Shown: positions 22,831 to 31,331, numbered from the stretch's first letter. The stretch: 40,928 nucleotides of DNA from Candidatus Saccharibacteria bacterium UBA6039 (GCA_002427805.1 DIZB01000025.1:1-40928), one strand, 5' to 3'. Numbers and translations: made by a program. The notes: a model not told the origin generated them from the letters alone.

Positions 22831-23463
22831 TTAAGAATTATATAGTGCGGATTTAATATCATCGTACGAAAAGCCTTGACGCGCCAAATACATCATAAAT
22901 TTTTGATCATCTGGGTATTTCGAGCGTTTTTTCTCTATTATCTTTTGGAGTTCGTTTTCGTCAGTACGATCACTTTCACTCAGCAAACGGTCAATAATGG
23001 AACGCTCCACGCCTTTTGCAGATAGCTCTGAGGATAATTTGCGCTTGCTGGCACCTTTTCGGAGCGACCTGTTCTCTACCCAATACCGAGCAAACTTCTC
23101 ATCATCGATATAGCCTTTTTCAACCAGCCTATCAAACGCCCTGGTTGTGAGCTCAGTCGATACACCCTTTTTTACGTTGCCTTCTTTTGTCCGGGTGTCT
23201 CTGGTTTTACTATACAAGTAGTCTCGCACTTCGCGAGCACTATGTGGTCGCATAAGGCTGTATTCAAGTGCTCTGCCGTAAAGCTTGCCGAACAAACTTT
23301 CCTGCTCGAGTGCAGTTAATTCTTTGTCACTAAATTCCGCTCCAACCTTAAGCCCAAGGTCGACGAGCTGAAAGACATCGAGACTAAAGCGGTACTTGCC
23401 GTCGACCGATACATTAACGCGATTTTTATCTCGAGTTTGAATGCCGATGGCAGTTATCTTCAT
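22831..23463 (-). CDS. recX: Recombination regulator RecX
   Basis: RecX binds inside the RecA filament groove and limits its activity. This 210-residue protein is made of three-helix repeats; the family hallmarks are YGRALEYSLMRPHSAREVRDYLYSK, DRLVEKGYIDDEKFARYWVENR and LAKGVERSIIDRLL-like segments near the end, closing with FMMYLARQGFSYDDIKSAL. An N-terminal extension (about 50 residues, a small beta domain with VSVDGKYRFSLD) is common in Gram-positive RecX. It begins 6 nt after recA stops and is in the same transcript. Confidence 0.93.
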   Translation of the reverse strand: MKITAIGIQTRDKNRVNVSVDGKYRFSLDVFQLVDLGLKVGAEFSDKELTALEQESLFGKLYGRALEYSLMRPHSAREVRDYLYSKTRDTRTKEGNVKKGVSTELTTRAFDRLVEKGYIDDEKFARYWVENRSLRKGASKRKLSSELSAKGVERSIIDRLLSESDRTDENELQKIIEKKRSKYPDDQKFMMYLARQGFSYDDIKSALYNS

Positions 23464-23469
23464 AAAAGA

Positions 23470-24513
23470 CTAGGCTGCGGCTTCTTCAGCCACCTTAGCG
23501 CGAACTTTCTTTTCAATCTCTGCAAGCACCTTTGGATTTTCTTTCAAGTATTCTTTACTCGCTTCACGGCCTTGGCCAATTTTGGCATCAGCATAGGCAA
23601 ACCACGCACCAGATTTCTCAACGATGTTGTGAAGCACTGCAAGGTCTAGCACATCACCCGTTTTGCTGATTCCTTCGTTGTACATGATGTCGAATTCTGC
23701 TACGCGGAAAGGTGGCGCAATCTTATTCTTCACAACCTTTACTTTTGTACGGCTGCCGATAATGTCCTCACCGTTCTTGATTTGCCCTGTACGACGAATA
23801 TCGAGACGTAGTGAGGCGTAAAACTTGAGCGCGTTACCGCCAGTTGTGGTTTCGGGATTACCAAACATCACACCAATCTTCATACGTATCTGGTTAATGA
23901 AAATAACTGTTGTTTTACTCTTACTAATAATACCCGTTAGCTTACGAAGCGCTTGGCTCATAAGTCGCGCTTGAAGTCCCATATGGCTATCGCCCATGTC
24001 GCCGTCAATTTCAGCCTGTGGCACAAGTGCAGCAACCGAGTCAACCACCACAAGGTCAACTGCATTAGAGCGAACCAACGTCTCAGCAATCTCAAGTGCC
24101 TGCTCACCGTTATCGGGTTGAGACACGAGCAAGTTATCAGTGTCGACACCAAGTCGACGTGCATACGCAGGGTCGAGCGCATGTTCGGCATCAATAAAGG
24201 CAGCCGTGCCACCTAGCTTCTGTACTTCTGCAATCGCGTGAAGCGTGAGGGTCGTCTTGCCTGAGCTTTCAGGGCCATAAATCTCAAGGATTCGACCTTT
24301 TGGATAGCCGCCACCAAGTGCAAGGTCAAGAGAAAGTGAGCCACTACTGACGAGCTCAACATCAACAGTTGTTGTGTCGCCAAGGCGCCTAATAGCACCA
24401 TCACCAAATTGCTTGTTAATCTGCTCTTGTGCTAAACCTAAAGCTTTAAGCTTTCCCTCAGTTGCGGTTGGCTTCTCTTGAAGTGGATCTTTTGTCGTCT
24501 TTTTCGCTGCCAT
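23470..24513 (-). CDS. recA: Recombinase RecA
   Basis: RecA forms filaments on single-stranded DNA for strand exchange and SOS-type signalling. The 347-residue protein is full length: Walker A GPESSGKTT at residues 80-88, Walker B DLVVVDSVAAL, loop 1 with DSHMGLQARLMSQALRK, and loop 2 with FGNPETTTGGNALKF. The C-terminus is alanine-rich with less acidic charge than in E. coli. ATG 24513 has GAGAGGGG about 7 nt upstream and a TATAAT at 24542-24547 (minus), so unlike many neighbours it has a real leader. recX follows at once. No LexA-box palindrome stands out upstream. Confidence 0.98.
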   Translation of the reverse strand: MAAKKTTKDPLQEKPTATEGKLKALGLAQEQINKQFGDGAIRRLGDTTTVDVELVSSGSLSLDLALGGGYPKGRILEIYGPESSGKTTLTLHAIAEVQKLGGTAAFIDAEHALDPAYARRLGVDTDNLLVSQPDNGEQALEIAETLVRSNAVDLVVVDSVAALVPQAEIDGDMGDSHMGLQARLMSQALRKLTGIISKSKTTVIFINQIRMKIGVMFGNPETTTGGNALKFYASLRLDIRRTGQIKNGEDIIGSRTKVKVVKNKIAPPFRVAEFDIMYNEGISKTGDVLDLAVLHNIVEKSGAWFAYADAKIGQGREASKEYLKENPKVLAEIEKKVRAKVAEEAAA

Positions 24514-24541
24514 GTTGTCCCCTCTCTTTAATCTACCTATT

Positions 24542-24547
24542 ATTATA
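24542..24547 (-). promoter_or_regulatory. -10 box of recA-recX
   Basis: TATAAT on the minus strand, 28 nt before the recA ATG, which leaves room for a leader with a strong Shine-Dalgarno. A second TATAAT for the divergent prepilin gene lies at 24569-24574 on the plus strand. Confidence 0.65.
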
Positions 24548-24581
24548 CGATGAAGCACAACAATTTGCTATAATATAGCTA

Positions 24582-24977
24582 ATGACAAAACGCTCTTCCG
24601 GCTTCACAGTTATCGAATTAATCCTCATCGTGGCGGTACTCGCTATTGCCAGTGCCATCTTCTTTGTTCAAAAGAATAACCTGCAGGTCTCAGCTCGTGA
24701 TGCTGAGCGGAAAACTGCTATTAACGCCATGTACTACGGCCTGGAACAGGTCTACTACAAACAGCATAACTCCTACCCAAAGACAATCAACCAAACAATC
24801 CTTCCATCGGTTGATCCAGCACTTTTCATCGATCCTAGTGGTGCAGCCGTTGGTGACAGCTCAAGTAACTACCGCTATCTGCCCGTTAATTGTACAGACA
24901 ATGCCTGTGCATCATACACGCTACGAACGACACTTGAAAACGAAGCAGACTTCGTCAAAACGAGCATCCACAACTAG
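24582..24977 (+). CDS. Prepilin/pseudopilin-like protein
   Basis: This 131-residue protein has a classic type III prepilin signal: MTKRSSG followed by FTVIELILIVAVLAIASAIF, cut after glycine with glutamate at +5. The mature part continues with a long helix (QVSARDAERKTAINAMYYGLEQVYYKQHNSYP), the standard pilin alpha-1 and its link to the globular domain, and it holds a C-terminal cysteine pair (NCTDNAC). It is a good candidate for the major or a minor pilin of the machine encoded at 16631-22165. The extended -10 TGCTATAAT (24566-24574) ends 7 nt before the ATG: leaderless. It is divergent from recA and convergent with the PH-domain gene. Confidence 0.88.
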   Translation: MTKRSSGFTVIELILIVAVLAIASAIFFVQKNNLQVSARDAERKTAINAMYYGLEQVYYKQHNSYPKTINQTILPSVDPALFIDPSGAAVGDSSSNYRYLPVNCTDNACASYTLRTTLENEADFVKTSIHN

Positions 24978-24979
24978 CA

Positions 24980-25729
24980 CTATCGGTCGTCAGTAACTGG
25001 TCGACCGTTTTTGAATGACTCAACGGCATCATTAAGTACAGCAATATGTTCCTTGGGTTTTCCAACAAATGGGAACGTATAGGTATCTTCGTCGCCAACT
25101 GTGCTGAGACGAATTGTGCCATAGTCAACAAGTTCTTGAATTAAACCGTCTTGCACAAAACTCGCATCTTCAACACTTCCAAGGCTAATCGTCTGCTCAC
25201 GGCGATGGAATAAACTCATTTGGATATCTTGAATCACACTTTCGTTTGTAAGATAAAACCTGTTGTTGGTATACACGCTATATGCAATATATATACCAAG
25301 ACATATGAGTAAAATGAAGAGGAGGAGTGGCATAAAAACCGTCGCCGGATCCGCTGCTGCACCTGTCAGACCAAGTGTCCTTGCAACAAAGTCATAGTTA
25401 AATAAGACCGCGAAGCTTAGTGACACCAGGAAAACACCGAGTATAAACGGCACAATAAGTCCAATGGGATGCCTGCGAACCTCCATAATAACGTATTCAC
25501 TGGCGCTCAGATTCAGTGCTGGGTAATGGCGTCGTGATTCATCGTGTTTTAGCTTGGTCGCATCATCAATAACCGCCGCCTGCGGGTCTGCCGGACGACT
25601 CACGTGCACAGACATTGGCGCTTTTGGATCAGTTGCTACATCGGCAGGATGCGCATATAGCGGTTGACCATTCACATCATAGGCGACAGGACGGCTGTAG
25701 TCTTCGACTGGAGGTTGGTCATCGTTCAT
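24980..25729 (-). CDS. PH-domain (bPH2/DUF304-type) membrane protein
   Basis: This 249-residue protein has a polar, proline-rich N-terminus of about 75 residues, two transmembrane helices (about 95-118 and 133-158) and a C-terminal bacterial PH-like domain that begins NNRFYLTNESVIQDIQMSLFHRREQTISLGSVEDASF and ends with a strand pair IRLSTVGDEDTYTFPFV. Such proteins are common in Gram-positive-type bacteria; their role is not settled. TATAAT (25736-25741, minus) ends 6 nt before the ATG and overlaps the stop codon of ruvB, so it may be read from its own leaderless promoter as well as from the ruv transcript. Confidence 0.82.
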   Translation of the reverse strand: MNDDQPPVEDYSRPVAYDVNGQPLYAHPADVATDPKAPMSVHVSRPADPQAAVIDDATKLKHDESRRHYPALNLSASEYVIMEVRRHPIGLIVPFILGVFLVSLSFAVLFNYDFVARTLGLTGAAADPATVFMPLLLFILLICLGIYIAYSVYTNNRFYLTNESVIQDIQMSLFHRREQTISLGSVEDASFVQDGLIQELVDYGTIRLSTVGDEDTYTFPFVGKPKEHIAVLNDAVESFKNGRPVTDDR

Positions 25730-25736
25730 AGTGGTA

Positions 25737-26762
25737 TTATATCAACTTCTGTTGATTTTCATTAAGTGATTTTCCGACGTGTTTATAGCCCTTTGGTGTG
25801 ACGCGTCGGCCACGAGGTGTTCGTTCAATAAAACCAATCTGGAGAAGGTATGGTTCGTAAAAATCTTCAATCGTCGTCATCTCATCACCGGTCAGCGCAG
25901 CAATCGTATTAAGACCCACAGGATTATCGCCATAGTTATCAATAATGCTCATCAGTAGGTTACGGTCACCTGGATCAAGCCCAAGCTCATCTACTTCCAT
26001 AAGCTGTAATGCGGCTTTTGTTGTTGGCCCGTCAATGATGCCGTCACCATTGACGTCTGCGTAATCACGAACACGCTTTAAAAGACGGTTGGCAATACGA
26101 GGAGTGAGTCGCGCACGCGTCGAAAGCATAGCTGCTGCTTCATCGTTAATTTTGCTCTCGAGGATACGTGATGCACGCGTAATAATTTGCGCAATTTCAT
26201 CTGGCGTATAAAACTCGAGGCGATGAATATGACCAAAACGATCGCGTAGTGGCGCAGAGAGTGCACCCGTACGTGTCGTTGCACCAATCACTGTAAACTT
26301 CGGGAGATCAAGACGTACACTTCTCGCGGCTGGACCTTTACCGATCATAATATCGAGCTTAAAATCTTCCATCGCACTGTAGAGTACCTCTTCAACTGTG
26401 CGCCCAAGCCGGTGAATCTCGTCAATAAATAAGATGTCGCCATCCGAGAGATTCGTCAGAATACTCGCAAGGTCGCCCGCTTTTTCAATCGCTGGTCCTG
26501 CCGTGACACGTATATTCTTACCCATTTCACGGGCTATCACATTCGCCATTGTTGTCTTACCAAGTCCAGGAGGACCATAGAGAAGTACGTGATCAATTGG
26601 CTCTCCACGTTTTTTGGCAGCATCAATTGCAAGTTTCAAATTTTTCTTTAAACGATCTTGGCCAACATACTCTGAGAAATCTTGTGGACGAAGTGTTACT
26701 TCGATAATCTCCTCGTCTGGGTCTTCGTGAGCGCTTGTATCAATGATTCTTTGGATCGCCAT
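25737..26762 (-). CDS. ruvB: Holliday junction helicase motor RuvB
   Basis: RuvB is the AAA+ ring motor that drives branch migration of Holliday junctions. The 341-residue protein has FSEYVGQDRLKKNL, Walker A YGPPGLGKTTMANV, Walker B ILFIDEIHRLG, sensor GATTRTGALS and the C-terminal winged-helix domain with PRIANRLLKRVRDYAD and TPRGRRVTPKGY. It is full length. Its ATG overlaps the ruvA stop by 1 nt (TAATG). A downstream PH-domain gene follows after 7 nt. Confidence 0.98.
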   Translation of the reverse strand: MAIQRIIDTSAHEDPDEEIIEVTLRPQDFSEYVGQDRLKKNLKLAIDAAKKRGEPIDHVLLYGPPGLGKTTMANVIAREMGKNIRVTAGPAIEKAGDLASILTNLSDGDILFIDEIHRLGRTVEEVLYSAMEDFKLDIMIGKGPAARSVRLDLPKFTVIGATTRTGALSAPLRDRFGHIHRLEFYTPDEIAQIITRASRILESKINDEAAAMLSTRARLTPRIANRLLKRVRDYADVNGDGIIDGPTTKAALQLMEVDELGLDPGDRNLLMSIIDNYGDNPVGLNTIAALTGDEMTTIEDFYEPYLLQIGFIERTPRGRRVTPKGYKHVGKSLNENQQKLI

Positions 26763-27337
26763 TATGAACCCGCTCTCAGTGCCTGAGTTACGCGAGCGGC
26801 AGTTGGAAGATCTGCCGGCACACTTTCGAGAGCCTTCATACCATCAACAAGGCTATAGCCAAGTGCCATCAGTGCTTCAAGCGCTTCGTCATTTGTTGCT
26901 GAAACTGAAGAACCAGACGTTCGCGAAATTTGAATCGCCAGCCCAACCTTATCTGAAAGATCAACAACAACTCGCTCAGCAATTCGTTTGCCCACGCCAC
27001 TTGCCTGTGTAATATAGGCACTGTCGCTATTAGCGATGGCGTTACGAACCTGCTCACTGTCGCCGAGTGACAAAATAGACAAGGCTGCCTTAGGGCCAAC
27101 GCCCTGTACCGTAATAAGCAGTTCAAATAGCTTCTTGGCAGCCAAAGAAGAAAAACCAAATAGTTCTTGTGACTGTTCACGAATGTGATGGTATGTATGG
27201 AACTTTACAAGCTCACCAAGCACTGCGCTGTCGTAATCACCAGCAGCAACTTGCACCTCGTAGCCAACACCGGCGACATCAACAATCACAGCACTTCCAA
27301 ATTTTTCAGCCACAACGCCATTTACATGTGCAATCAT
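26762..27337 (-). CDS. ruvA: Holliday junction DNA-binding protein RuvA
   Basis: RuvA binds the four-way junction as a tetramer and loads RuvB. The 191-residue protein has an N-terminal OB-fold (IAHVNGVVAEKFGSAVIVDVAGVGYEV), a helix-hairpin-helix region (LLITVQGVGPKAALSILS and ITQASGVGKRIAERVVVDL) and a C-terminal RuvB-binding domain (EALEALMALGYSLVDGMKAL). ATG 27337 overlaps the ruvC stop (ATGA). A TATAAT at 27344-27349 (minus), inside the end of ruvC, ends 6 nt before it, so an internal leaderless promoter may add transcripts. Confidence 0.97.
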   Translation of the reverse strand: MIAHVNGVVAEKFGSAVIVDVAGVGYEVQVAAGDYDSAVLGELVKFHTYHHIREQSQELFGFSSLAAKKLFELLITVQGVGPKAALSILSLGDSEQVRNAIANSDSAYITQASGVGKRIAERVVVDLSDKVGLAIQISRTSGSSVSATNDEALEALMALGYSLVDGMKALESVPADLPTAARVTQALRAGS

Positions 27338-27819
27338 TCTTTTATTATACCCCGGCTCATCAGAGAATGAGTAATTGCAGCCGCCAGTGCATCTGCGCAA
27401 TCATCAGGCTTTGGTACTTCACTGAGGCCTAGTTGCAAACGAACCATTTCTTGCACCTGTTTTTTATCAGCTTTGCCGTAGCCAGTCAGTGACTGCTTAA
27501 TTTGCTGCGGCGTATATTCACTCACAGGCAACTTCGCCTTTCTGCCAACGAGCAGCGCAACTCCCCTGGCCTCCGCAACGGTCATTGCGGTTGTAATGTT
27601 CTGTGAAAAAAAGAGTTTTTCAATCGACATTTCGTCTGGCCTGTTTTGAGCAATAATGCTCGTTAAGCTATCGAAAATATCTTCAAGCCGCTCACTATGA
27701 TCAGTATGCGCTGGTGTCGTAATCACGCCTGCATCAACAAGCTTCATTTTGTCCTTGATCACTTCAATAACGCCAAAGCCCATAATGCCAGTACCTGGGT
27801 CAATCCCAATAATTCTCAT
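27334..27819 (-). CDS. ruvC: Holliday junction resolvase RuvC
   Basis: RuvC cuts Holliday junctions symmetrically. This 161-residue RNase H-fold nuclease shows the four acidic metal ligands: D7 in IGIDPGTGIMGFG, the glutamate in MSIEKLFF, and the late pair in KPDDCADALA. The length is typical. TATACT (27826-27831, minus) ends 6 nt before the ATG, predicting a leaderless mRNA. yebC stops 14 nt upstream, so yebC-ruvC-ruvA-ruvB run as one block in the order common in bacteria. Confidence 0.97.
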   Translation of the reverse strand: MRIIGIDPGTGIMGFGVIEVIKDKMKLVDAGVITTPAHTDHSERLEDIFDSLTSIIAQNRPDEMSIEKLFFSQNITTAMTVAEARGVALLVGRKAKLPVSEYTPQQIKQSLTGYGKADKKQVQEMVRLQLGLSEVPKPDDCADALAAAITHSLMSRGIIKE

Positions 27820-27833
27820 ATCTTTAGTATAGG

Positions 27834-28559
27834 CTATTCCGCTGGGTCAACGACTATATCAGCATTCGTATGTACATTAGTAACATCGTCAATGTCGTCC
27901 AAGACATCTAGTATGCGGAAGACTTTTTTTGCAGTTTCGGGATCATCGATGACAACAGATCCATTTGGTACATACTGCAGCTCTGCTTCTTGAACGCTTA
28001 AACCGCTATCTATAATTGCCTGGCGAACTTTAGCTAGTTCCTTTTGCTCCGTGTAAACTATGATTTCACCGTCTTCCTCAGTTGCATCTTCTGCGCCTGC
28101 ATCAAGAATTGTTAATAATGCATCTTCTCCACTTGCGGCCACGCGAATTACTCCTTTGCGCGTAAACTGAAATGTTACACTACCGGCATCGGCTATACGT
28201 CCACCATTCTTCGTCAGAGCACTCCTGACATCGGGGAACGTACGGTTCTTGTTGTCTGTTGCTGTTTCAATAATTATCGCAACACCTCCTGGACCCATCG
28301 CCTCATATGTTGCCTCCTCAAGCTGAGCCGCGTTCTTATCAGCAACACGATCAATTGCTCTTTGAATATTCGCTGCTGGCATATTTGCTTGCTTTGCCGT
28401 TTCAATTGCCATAGCAAGTGTCGAATTCATTGTTGGATCCGTGCCACTTCGAGCAGCGATTGCAATTAAATTGCCAATGCGTGTAAAAACAGCACCACGC
28501 TTCGCATCTTTTGCGCCTTTTTCTCGTTTAATTGTTGACCACTTACTATGACCAGACAT
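27834..28559 (-). CDS. yebC: YebC/PmpR family protein
   Basis: This 241-residue protein belongs to the YebC family, known as a DNA-binding transcription regulator and, in recent work on some members, as a factor that helps ribosomes on proline-rich stretches. It opens with SGHSKWSTIKREKGAKDAKRG (family signature), continues with IQRAIDRV and YEAMGPGGVAIIIE, and is full length. A leader of about 32 nt contains GCGGAG before the ATG and a TATAAT lies at 28598-28603 (minus). It heads the yebC-ruvCAB block. Confidence 0.96.
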   Translation of the reverse strand: MSGHSKWSTIKREKGAKDAKRGAVFTRIGNLIAIAARSGTDPTMNSTLAMAIETAKQANMPAANIQRAIDRVADKNAAQLEEATYEAMGPGGVAIIIETATDNKNRTFPDVRSALTKNGGRIADAGSVTFQFTRKGVIRVAASGEDALLTILDAGAEDATEEDGEIIVYTEQKELAKVRQAIIDSGLSVQEAELQYVPNGSVVIDDPETAKKVFRILDVLDDIDDVTNVHTNADIVVDPAE

Positions 28560-28597
28560 ATCAATATCTCCGCTAGATTTATAATCTTATTTATTTC

Positions 28598-28603
28598 ATT
28601 ATA
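28598..28603 (-). promoter_or_regulatory. -10 box of yebC-ruvCAB
   Basis: TATAAT on the minus strand, 38 nt before the yebC ATG, with a Shine-Dalgarno (GCGGAG) in between. Confidence 0.6.
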
Positions 28604-28654
28604 ACAGATAGAGCACTAGTGGAGCGCACTTATACTAAATGGCCTGTTTAATTA

Positions 28655-28720
28655 TCAGATACTTATTTTTGCGATGATAATTCGGACAATCACATAAATG
28701 CCAAAGATAATACCGACCAT
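28655..28720 (-). CDS. Possible 21-residue hydrophobic peptide or gene remnant
   Basis: On the minus strand downstream of tRNA-Lys, an ATG opens MVGIIFGIYVIVRIIIAKIS and then stops. The frame stays open upstream (DGVAVRLGDAIS) to the tRNA terminator. It could be a tiny membrane peptide or the tail of a decayed membrane gene. There is no Shine-Dalgarno or -10 box placed as in the real genes nearby. Confidence 0.25.
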   Translation of the reverse strand: MVGIIFGIYVIVRIIIAKISI

Positions 28721-28759
28721 ACTTATAGCGTCACCGAGACGAACTGCTACGCCGTCACT

Positions 28760-28797
28760 AAGAAAATACACCCATCGTAAGATGAGTGTATTTTCTT
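28760..28797 (-). terminator. Terminator of tRNA-Lys
   Basis: A 17-position near-perfect stem (AAGAAAATACACTCATC with GATGGGTGTATTTTCTT, loop TTAC, minus strand) begins at the tRNA 3' end. Confidence 0.88.
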
Positions 28798-28873
28798 GGA
28801 GGGACCAGTGGGGCTTGAACCCACGACACCCTGCTTAAAAGGCAGGTGCTCTAACCAGCTGAGCTATGGTCCC
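28797..28873 (-). tRNA. tRNA-Lys (anticodon TTT), CCA encoded
   Basis: On the minus strand the acceptor stem GGGACCA pairs with TGGTCCC, the anticodon stem is CCTGC/GCAGG with loop CTTTTAA, the T arm is GTGGG/CCCAC, and CCA is encoded at 28797-28799. The discriminator base is U where A is usual. Confidence 0.95.
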
Positions 28874-28914
28874 ATATAGATTGTTAATTGCTGTAAAACA
28901 ACTCTAGAAAATGT

Positions 28915-28932
28915 ACCACTTATAGAGGTGGT
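28915..28932 (-). terminator. Weak hairpin after the 28936-29421 gene
   Basis: ACCAC/GTGGT with an 8-nt loop, followed on the minus strand by a short T run. It stands 4 nt after the stop codon. Confidence 0.35.
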
Positions 28933-28935
28933 TTG

Positions 28936-29421
28936 TCAATGTTTGGAGCGTTTTTCAGCTAGGTGTGCAGGCTTCGTAAAGAACAGATCGACTACCGCAA
29001 GAATCATCCCGATACTAATAATAACGTCTTTATTATTTTGCAGCCACGTGTAGACATTAGCTCCCTTGCCCTCCAGCACAAAGGCGTGTCCAAGTGGCTC
29101 AACTAAGAATGCAAGCGCAAGCAGCGTAAAGAGCGCAGCTCCAATAATACGTGCAATCGGGTTTTTATAGGCATAGTCATGAAATAACAGAATAATCGCT
29201 GGTAGTACCACGATAGCCGATAAGGTCGCGGCAGTTGTGATGGGACCTGATGGAAAAATCCCTACGCTGCTGACGACAAGTCCAGCATCATAGCTCCAAA
29301 TACCACTCAAGATCGAGCCAGCTGCAAGAGCGAGACCAAGCAAACCAAAGTGGCGTCGCGTTATATAGGCTGAAACAAACAACACAACAGCAAGGATCGC
29401 AAAGACAATTACGACATTCAT
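28936..29421 (-). CDS. Five-TM membrane protein, function unknown
   Basis: This 161-residue protein is almost wholly membrane-embedded, with about five helices (near residues 3-22, 27-50, 58-82, 88-112 and 130-150) and a basic C-terminus (AEKRSKH). The layout is reminiscent of CvpA-like or DoxX-like small membrane proteins, but no signature supports a name. It starts 2 nt after the stop of the DUF192 gene, so the two are one operon and translation is coupled; GAATAGAG at the end of the DUF192 gene may act as the ribosome site. Confidence 0.7.
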   Translation of the reverse strand: MNVVIVFAILAVVLFVSAYITRRHFGLLGLALAAGSILSGIWSYDAGLVVSSVGIFPSGPITTAATLSAIVVLPAIILLFHDYAYKNPIARIIGAALFTLLALAFLVEPLGHAFVLEGKGANVYTWLQNNKDVIISIGMILAVVDLFFTKPAHLAEKRSKH

Positions 29422-29423
29422 GG

Positions 29424-29933
29424 CTACTCTATTCCATTCATTGAGATAGTAAAGTTCGCTATATCTCCCATATGAATTGCATTGTTCGCGGCCGTCCCAG
29501 CGGGCAACTCAAGCACATAACGTGCGTCAAGCCCAGGTGTGTAGATAGTGTCTGTACCAGCCTGAAATGGTGCGTTAGGGACTATATAAACAACTTTCTT
29601 CGCACTATCAAGCCATACGATATCAATCGGTATTTTCATATCTTTCATCCAGATTTGCCATTTACCATCGGTCTTAAAAACGAATAACATGGCTTGGTTT
29701 GCATCGAGCGAGGTCACCCCGGCCAAACCCTTGGCACGCGCAGCTTCGGTTCGAGCAATTCGTGCGCTAAACGTACCATTACCTATAGCAATCTCTGTAC
29801 GCTGCCCAGACCGCGTATACGCAATCACCCCAATCACAAGCAGTATCACGACAATGGCCGCTACAGTCCATATGGCACGTCGTCGTACGAATCGTGGATC
29901 AGATAAAAGACCTGCAATCTGCTTGTGCTTCAT
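29424..29933 (-). CDS. Membrane-anchored DUF192 protein
   Basis: This 169-residue protein has a basic cytoplasmic start, one transmembrane helix (about 22-42) and an outer DUF192 domain. The family signature is visible: FSARIARTEAARAKGLAGVTSL, then AMLFVFKTDGKWQIWMKDMKIPIDIVWLD and VYIVPNAPF. DUF192 proteins are small beta-barrel proteins often exported; their role is unknown. TATAAT (29940-29945, minus) ends 6 nt before ATG 29933, so it is the leaderless first gene of a two-gene operon. Confidence 0.88.
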   Translation of the reverse strand: MKHKQIAGLLSDPRFVRRRAIWTVAAIVVILLVIGVIAYTRSGQRTEIAIGNGTFSARIARTEAARAKGLAGVTSLDANQAMLFVFKTDGKWQIWMKDMKIPIDIVWLDSAKKVVYIVPNAPFQAGTDTIYTPGLDARYVLELPAGTAANNAIHMGDIANFTISMNGIE

Positions 29934-29955
29934 AGCACCATTATAACAGGTCGTT

Positions 29956-30867
29956 TTAGGCGCCGATTTTGTCTTTTTTGTTGCTACGCTTGGCGTTTTG
30001 CTCGATATATTCAATAATCGGCGTTGCAACGTCCCGGCCGGTGACTTTTTCGATACCAAAGCCCGGGCTGGCATTAACTTCAAGAATAAGTGGACCACGC
30101 GCGCTTCGCATCATGTCGACGCCGGCGATGTTCAGTCCCATCGCTTTTGCGGCCTTAATCACCATCTTATTTTCTTCATCAGTCAGTTTTACTTTTGTAC
30201 CTTCACCGCCCTTATGAAGATTCGAGCGGAAATCATCGTCTAGGCTCTTGCGTTGCATACTTGCTACCACACGACCACCAACCACGAAGGCACGAATATC
30301 GGTCCCAGCTGATTCGCGGACAAATTCCTGCAAGAGGACGTTGGTACCGTCTTCGTTAGTCAGATAAAACGCCTGAAGAACGGATTTAGCAGCCTTTTTG
30401 GTTTCAGCGAGCACCACACCATTACCATGTGTGCCACGTGCAAGCTTAATAATCACCGGCATGTCGCCGAGCTGTTCAAGAAGGACATCAATATCGGTCG
30501 TATTACGCGAAACGACTGTTTTTGGAATGCCAACACCGGCTTTCGCAAGTAGCTGAAGGCTGCGAAGTTTATCACGAGAACGGTTAATCGCAATCGAGCT
30601 TGATACCGTGTATGCACCTTGCATTTCAAGCTGACGGACGATAGCTGTTCCGTAGCGAGTCATATTGCTCGCAATACGAGGAATAATAGCGTCATATTTG
30701 CCGAGGTCTTCGCCACGGTAGCTTACCGTTGGATTGTTTTGCTCAATTGAGGCATAGCAATCGCGATACTTGATCACTTTTACTTCGTGACCACGTTTTT
30801 TAGCTTCCTCAACTAAACGTTTAGTGGAATAATTACCGTTTCCGTTTGATAAGATAGCGATTTTCAT
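29956..30867 (-). CDS. rimK: RimK-type ATP-grasp alpha-L-glutamate ligase
   Basis: RimK-family enzymes add glutamate or other amino acids to a carboxyl end, in E. coli to ribosomal protein S6. The 303-residue protein has an N-terminal domain (KIAILSNGNGNYSTKRLVEEA), the ATP-grasp P-loop VIIKLARGTHGNGVV, and the metal/ATP site GPLILEVNASPGFGIE near the C-terminus. The target is unknown; the S6 gene is not in the window. A strong AAGGAGG lies 8 nt before the ATG, at the end of the upstream protease gene, and the two genes are 2 nt apart. RimK with a retropepsin-like partner is a recurring pair. Confidence 0.9.
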   Translation of the reverse strand: MKIAILSNGNGNYSTKRLVEEAKKRGHEVKVIKYRDCYASIEQNNPTVSYRGEDLGKYDAIIPRIASNMTRYGTAIVRQLEMQGAYTVSSSIAINRSRDKLRSLQLLAKAGVGIPKTVVSRNTTDIDVLLEQLGDMPVIIKLARGTHGNGVVLAETKKAAKSVLQAFYLTNEDGTNVLLQEFVRESAGTDIRAFVVGGRVVASMQRKSLDDDFRSNLHKGGEGTKVKLTDEENKMVIKAAKAMGLNIAGVDMMRSARGPLILEVNASPGFGIEKVTGRDVATPIIEYIEQNAKRSNKKDKIGA

Positions 30868-30869
30868 AC

Positions 30870-31331
30870 TTATTCCTCCTTCTTTATTAGTGACTGGAGC
30901 TTCTCGATGCGCTCTTTCTCCGCTTGCTTCAGGCCGTGATTGATTTTTACGTCAACGACGAACTTACCACGAAGAACATTACGGCCAATCAGGACTGGGT
31001 ATACCTGCGTTGCCCTATTGGCAATTGTGAAAGTAGCACGGATTTTTCGGCCAGCTACAACAACAAGTAGTTTAACAGCAAAGCGAGTATCTGTGTGGCC
31101 ATTTGAGCTGGCGACGACCTGCTTACCATACTGGCTAAAGGTGTGCGTGATCTGCTTATCACCGTAAAAAGTGACAACAAGTTGTTTAGTCTCGTCAATT
31201 GCTGCCTCTCCCCAAATTGCCGATGTACGGGCACCACTATCAATCCGGGCATGGACCGGTGCATTTGAGACTTCAGGGAATAGTACAGTTTCAGCACCGC
31301 CTATTACCTTCTTTTCTTTCTCAGTAATCAT
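30870..31331 (-). CDS. RimB/ATP-dependent zinc protease-like retropepsin-fold protein
   Basis: This 153-residue protein matches the family annotated as putative ATP-dependent zinc protease (PF05618). It has the aspartic-protease-like motif ARIDSGARTSAIW near residue 29 and a second half with YPVLIGRNVLRGKFVVDV, the two hallmarks. Members in other bacteria (RimB) trim glutamate tails that RimK has made. Being first in a two-gene operon with rimK fits a write/erase pair. A TATAAT lies only 3 nt before the ATG; a TAATAT 6 nt before it would fit the leaderless pattern better, so the promoter is unclear. Confidence 0.85.
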   Translation of the reverse strand: MITEKEKKVIGGAETVLFPEVSNAPVHARIDSGARTSAIWGEAAIDETKQLVVTFYGDKQITHTFSQYGKQVVASSNGHTDTRFAVKLLVVVAGRKIRATFTIANRATQVYPVLIGRNVLRGKFVVDVKINHGLKQAEKERIEKLQSLIKKEE

